64,000 nucleotides of DNA, from the NCBI RefSeq assembly GCF_015207425.1, contig NZ_JADEWZ010000027.1:1-64000 (forward strand), written 5' to 3'. Both the position numbers and the translations under genes were made by a program. Position 1 is the first letter of the stretch, and each line of letters starts with the position of its first letter. The notes under the pieces are model-generated. The model was not told the DNA's origin, made no database searches, and saw only the letters and a program-made list of their open reading frames with translations. Of this stretch, positions 60,295-64,000 are shown piece by piece. This stretch comes from Lusitaniella coriacea LEGE 07157 (GTDB lineage Bacteria; Cyanobacteriota; Cyanobacteriia; Cyanobacteriales; Spirulinaceae).

Positions 60295-63200
60295 ATGATT
60301 CCGCTACAACTAACCCTAAAAAACTTTTTGAGCTATCGCGAAGCAACGCTGGATTTTCGCGGCTTGCACACGGCTTGTATCTGCGGTTCCAATGGTGCAG
60401 GGAAATCCTCTTTATTAGAAGCAATTGCTTGGGCAATTTGGGGGCAAAGTCGCACGGCGACAGAGGATGATGTTATTAATGCGGGGGAGATGGATGTTCG
60501 GGTTGATTTTACGTTTATCAACAACTATCAAACCTATCGCATTATTCGCAGTCGTCATCGCGGGCGCAGTCCTGGGTTAGAGTTTCAGGTAGAAACAGAA
60601 TCGGGATCGTTTCGTTCTCTGAGTGAAAAAAATGTCAGAACAACGCAACACAAAATCATTGCGGATTTACGGTTAGACTACGATACTTTTATCAATTCTG
60701 CCTATTTACGCCAAGGTCGAGCGGATGAGTTTATGTTACGCCGTCCCAACGAACGCAAACAAATTTTGGCGGATTTATTAAAGTTGGATCGCTATGAAGA
60801 GTTGGCGGAAAAAGCGAAGGATACGACGAAACAGTTTAAGGGACAAACAGAACAGTTAACGGTCAATTTACAACGCTTGAAAGAGCAGTTGGAACAGCGA
60901 GAGGATATTGTTCGGGAGGGAGAGCATTTAAAGGAAAAATTAGAGCAATTACATAAAGAACAAACAGTTGAGAGCAAGCAATTGAAAGGGTTACAGGCGT
61001 TGGATGGGGAACGGCAAACCTGGCAACAGCAGTTCCTTTGGCAAAAGGAGGAGTGCGAGCGTTTGGGGAAAGAGTGCGATCGCGTGCTGCAAGATCGCCA
61101 ACGGCAAAAGACGGAGTTGCAGGAACTTCAGGAACTTTGCGATCGCGAAACAGAAATCATTTCCGGGTATCAAGGATTATTGCAGTTACAGCAGGAAGAA
61201 GAGAATCTTGCCGCGAAGTTTCAAGCTTATCAAGAAGCGCAGCAACAAAAGCAACAACTGCAACAACAACTAGAACGAAAGCGCAACGAACTCAACCTGC
61301 AACTGCGTCAAACCCAAACTCGCTTGGAGGCGTTGGAACAGCAGGATCGCGAATTAGTCGAACTGTTTCAGCGAGGGGAAGAAATTGACCGCGCGATCGC
61401 GCAACTCAAAGAACACCGCCAGCAACTCGATCGCCTCGATAGCCTGCAACACGAGGTTTCCCCCCTCCTGCAACGGCGCGGAGAAATTGCCCTGGAGGTA
61501 GAACGAACTCAAACGCGCCTGAGCGCCCGCTTGGAGCAGCTACGCGCTTCAGAACGAGAATTTTCCGCACAAACTGCCCGATTCTCCGATCTGCGCCAAA
61601 CGGTGTGGGAGGTGAATGCCAAGGTGGAGGAATTGGACAAGAAAAAAGTGTACCGCGATCGCGTTCAGGAAAAAGGACAGGAGCAACGCGCCGCCCAAGA
61701 ACGCCTCCAGGAAAATCAACGCACCTATGAAAAGCGCATCAAAGAACTGCAACAAAAGCTCGAACTTCTGGAGGTTCCCGAAGCCATCTGTCCCCTGTGC
61801 GAACGTCCCCTCGACGAGCATTATCGCGGCGCGGTGGTGGATAAAACCCAACAAGAACAGGAGAACATTCAACAACAATTTTGGCTGTTGCGGGAGCAAA
61901 TGGCAGAAGGAGATCGCAAACTCCAAGCCTTGCGCGCTGAATACGCCCAAATTACCCAGGAATTAGAACCCTACGATTCTCTTCTCCAGCAAAGAGGGCA
62001 AGTGGAAACAGATTTGGACAGAACCTATCAATTTCACGAACGATTGCAGGAAAATCAAGCAGAACAGGAGTCCTTGACGCGCTCCCTCGAAGAAGGCAAC
62101 TACGCCCTTGAACTGCAAACCGAATTGCAAAATTTGGATCGGGAATTGCAGCGTCTCAACTACGACGAACAAACCCACGCCTTGGTGCGAGAAGAAGTCA
62201 AACGCTGGCGCTGGGCGGAAATTAAGCAAGCAAAGTTAGAAGATGCTCGACAAAAGCACGAACAAATCGCAGCGCAAAAACCCCAACTCGAAACCGCCAT
62301 TACGCAGTTGCAAACTCAACTCGAAGGCTTGGGATCGAACTCCGAACTCCAACAGCAAATCCTACAGGTTGAGGGCTATTTAAGGGAATTGGGTTATAAC
62401 CGCGATCGCCACAACACCGCGATCGCGGAATTGCGTCAAGCTCAATCCTGGCAACTGCGCCACCAACAACTGCAACGCGCTCAAGAGGAATTGCCCAAAG
62501 TTCAAAATCGCTTGCAGGGATTAGAAGAGCGTTTGGAAAAAGAACAGAAAGATAAACGGGCGATTGAAGAGCGTTTGGCACAATTACAAGAGCAAATGAC
62601 CCAAATGCCCGACCACAGCGCCGAAATTCATCGTTTGGAAGTCAATATCCAACAACGGCGGCGACAAATGGACGAACTTCTCGCCAATCAAGGGCGACAG
62701 CAACAGCAACTCGCGCAACTGGAAACCACGCAACAGCAAAAGGAAGACACCCAACAGCAACTCGACACCATTCGCCGCAAACATCGGGTGTATCAAGAAC
62801 TCGCCCAGGCGTTTGGCAAGAATGGACTGCAAGCATTGATGATTGAGAACGTATTGCCCCAACTCGAAGCAGAAACCAATCAAATCTTAGGGCGATTGAC
62901 AGGAAATCAACTGCACGTTCAATTTTTGACCCAAAGAACCGGGAAAAGTAGCCGTTCCAAGAAGAAAAATGCCAAACTCATCGATACCCTGGATATTCTG
63001 ATTGCAGATGTTCGCGGAACGCGCCCCTACGAAACCTACTCCGGCGGTGAGGCATTCCGGATTAACTTCTCAATTCGTCTGGCGTTGGCGAAGCTGCTAG
63101 CGCAACGTGCGGGGACTTCGGTACAGATGTTAATTATCGATGAAGGATTTGGAACCCAAGATCGGGAAGGATGCGATCGCCTGATTGCTGCCATTAACGC

Positions 63201-63324
63201 GATCGCGTCCGATTTTAAATGTATCCTCGCTGTCACCCATATGCCCCAGTTCAAAGAGGCCTTTCAACACCGTATTGAGGTGGTCAAAACCGATAGTGGT
63301 TCTCAGTTGACGTTATTGGATTGA
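60295..63324 (+). CDS. sbcC: SbcC/Rad50-like SMC nuclease subunit
   Basis: A 1009-residue SMC-type ATPase. Walker A is CGSNGAGKSSLLEAIAWAIW (near residues 33-45). Two long coiled-coil arms rich in Gln, Glu and Leu meet at a zinc hook, CPLC at residues 499-502. The C-terminal head has the signature SGGEAFRINFSIRLALAKLL and Walker B MLIIDEGFGTQD. With SbcD it opens and trims DNA hairpins and broken ends, which is relevant in a genome with many palindromic repeats. No sbcD gene is adjacent. It has the normal family length. Confidence 0.93.
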   Translation: MIPLQLTLKNFLSYREATLDFRGLHTACICGSNGAGKSSLLEAIAWAIWGQSRTATEDDVINAGEMDVRVDFTFINNYQTYRIIRSRHRGRSPGLEFQVETESGSFRSLSEKNVRTTQHKIIADLRLDYDTFINSAYLRQGRADEFMLRRPNERKQILADLLKLDRYEELAEKAKDTTKQFKGQTEQLTVNLQRLKEQLEQREDIVREGEHLKEKLEQLHKEQTVESKQLKGLQALDGERQTWQQQFLWQKEECERLGKECDRVLQDRQRQKTELQELQELCDRETEIISGYQGLLQLQQEEENLAAKFQAYQEAQQQKQQLQQQLERKRNELNLQLRQTQTRLEALEQQDRELVELFQRGEEIDRAIAQLKEHRQQLDRLDSLQHEVSPLLQRRGEIALEVERTQTRLSARLEQLRASEREFSAQTARFSDLRQTVWEVNAKVEELDKKKVYRDRVQEKGQEQRAAQERLQENQRTYEKRIKELQQKLELLEVPEAICPLCERPLDEHYRGAVVDKTQQEQENIQQQFWLLREQMAEGDRKLQALRAEYAQITQELEPYDSLLQQRGQVETDLDRTYQFHERLQENQAEQESLTRSLEEGNYALELQTELQNLDRELQRLNYDEQTHALVREEVKRWRWAEIKQAKLEDARQKHEQIAAQKPQLETAITQLQTQLEGLGSNSELQQQILQVEGYLRELGYNRDRHNTAIAELRQAQSWQLRHQQLQRAQEELPKVQNRLQGLEERLEKEQKDKRAIEERLAQLQEQMTQMPDHSAEIHRLEVNIQQRRRQMDELLANQGRQQQQLAQLETTQQQKEDTQQQLDTIRRKHRVYQELAQAFGKNGLQALMIENVLPQLEAETNQILGRLTGNQLHVQFLTQRTGKSSRSKKKNAKLIDTLDILIADVRGTRPYETYSGGEAFRINFSIRLALAKLLAQRAGTSVQMLIIDEGFGTQDREGCDRLIAAINAIASDFKCILAVTHMPQFKEAFQHRIEVVKTDSGSQLTLLD

Positions 63325-63371
63325 TTGATATAGCGTTGACCTTTGGGATATGGAACTTTGCGCGACGGCAA

Positions 63372-63460
63372 AAGGGAACAGGGAATAGGGAATAGGGAAT
63401 AGGAAACAGGGAACAGGGAACAGGGAACAGGGAATAGGGAGCAGGGAGCAGGGAATAGGT
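63372..63460 (+). repeat. GGGAACA/GGGAATA heptamer array
   Basis: About a dozen tandem heptamers of GGGAACA, GGGAATA and GGGAGCA with one degenerate unit. Short runs of the same type appear at 21520-21550, inverted at 34953-34975 and at 40015-40035. This is the short tandem repeat type known from filamentous cyanobacteria. Confidence 0.8.
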
Positions 63461-63552
63461 TTTTTCAGTTATCAATCATTCAGTCATCACCGTGTCTCCG
63501 TATCTCCCGGTCACTGAGCGTGTCGAAGTGCCGCGTCTCCATTCCCCATTCT

Positions 63553-64000
63553 CTACCTCAAATTCGGCAAAAGTTCCGTCCAAATGCCAAAGATGCCGAT
63601 AACCACCAATAGCCCACCTGACCCTCGCACGAGCAGTTCGTGATTCTTAGTCGTCCAACTCAAGAAACGACGTTGAGCCGATCGCGCTAATACGGGAAGC
63701 AGCAGCAACGGCCAGCCGAAACCCAGTCCGAAGCAGATAAAGTACAGCAGTCGCGAGAGCAAAGCACTACCAGAAAGCGCACCCGTCGAATCGACACTGA
63801 GGACGAATGCAGCCGTAATAATCGGGCCCGTACACGGCAAAGTCATTGGGCCGAACATTAACCCGTAGAGGTAAGCCGTAGCGAAGGGACTTTTTGCCGT
63901 CGGCGCTTGGGGGGTTAGCAATCGAGCAAAGGGATTGAACCCCATTGCCATCAACACGCCCAAAACGATGACCAGACCGTAAATGACCGGGAGTACCAAC
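63553..64000 (-). CDS. CcdA-like thiol-disulfide/cytochrome c biogenesis membrane protein (partial)
   Basis: The last 148 residues of a membrane protein whose beginning lies right of the window. It has several helices and the MTLPCTGPIITAAF motif in which the Cys-Pro follows a helix start, as in CcdA/DsbD-type proteins that pass electrons across the membrane. CcdA supports cytochrome c maturation. The second Cys would lie in the missing part. A TTG at 63999 is open but is probably internal. Confidence 0.75.
   Translation of the reverse strand, partial: LVLPVIYGLVIVLGVLMAMGFNPFARLLTPQAPTAKSPFATAYLYGLMFGPMTLPCTGPIITAAFVLSVDSTGALSGSALLSRLLYFICFGLGFGWPLLLLPVLARSAQRRFLSWTTKNHELLVRGSGGLLVVIGIFGIWTELLPNLR

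Overview
The window is a piece of cyanobacterial chromosome. Direct evidence is a chlorophyll synthase (ChlG), a phylloquinone-pathway MenE, a cyanobacterial SLH-domain porin-like protein, cyanobacteria-restricted families (DUF3155, DUF3611, a CCB2/CCB4-like cytochrome b6f assembly protein) and very many copies of the HIP1 octamer GCGATCGC or its core CGATCG. A complete glucosylglycerol locus points to a moderately halotolerant, marine or brackish species. Genus cannot be fixed from the sequence; intergenic heptamer repeats and REP/MITE-like elements fit a filamentous lineage. No tRNA, rRNA or CRISPR array was recognised.

Layout. 0.5-8.6 kb: housekeeping genes (YqeK-type HD hydrolase, WcaI-like glycosyltransferase, a lipoprotein, MenE-ChlG pair, GNAT). 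9.5-13.1 kb: a giant CyaC-type sensor/adenylate cyclase. 13.1-16.3 kb: DUF1499, MurT, a pyruvyltransferase-like protein and a secreted protein, all on the minus strand. 16.4-24.2 kb: signalling block with a PilJ-N histidine kinase, an orphan C5-DNA methyltransferase that may target the HIP1 core, a single-domain response regulator, a REC-GGDEF protein, and a kinase whose N-terminus is a plant-type ethylene-binding domain with all seven known binding residues. 24.5-28.4 kb: a cysteine-dioxygenase-like cupin, two lipoproteins (one of NPCAGKEG repeats), TsaB and a GH13 amylase.

28.9-39.2 kb: the osmolyte region. glpK and gghA (glucosylglycerol hydrolase) run leftward. A HAD phosphatase, ggpS, glpD and gpsA run rightward. 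Together they can make glycerol 3-phosphate from DHAP or glycerol, condense it with ADP-glucose, dephosphorylate the product and hydrolyse it again. The shared divergent control region carries a perfect 24-bp palindrome. 39.3-45.8 kb: small unknown proteins, QueA, two tandem secreted proteins made of 33-residue helical repeats, and an EF-hand calcium protein. 46.2-48.9 kb: an RNA-structure-rich leader, an SLH protein, and a cyanobacterial gene apparently interrupted by a heptamer repeat.

48.9-51.0 kb is an AT-rich island: an unknown 309-residue protein, the frameshifted and truncated C-terminal domain of a polymorphic (CdiA-CT-like) toxin, and a REP-associated tyrosine transposase bounded by inverted GTAG-REP hairpins. 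51.1-64 kb returns to core genes: a Hik2-like kinase, DUF3155, the CCB-like protein, a PadR regulator, DUF3611, SerS, two tandem MscS channels, SbcC, and a CcdA-like protein cut by the window end. Dispersed repeats include two REP families, a MITE-like pair with terminal inverted repeats, and GGGAACA/GGGAATA heptamers.
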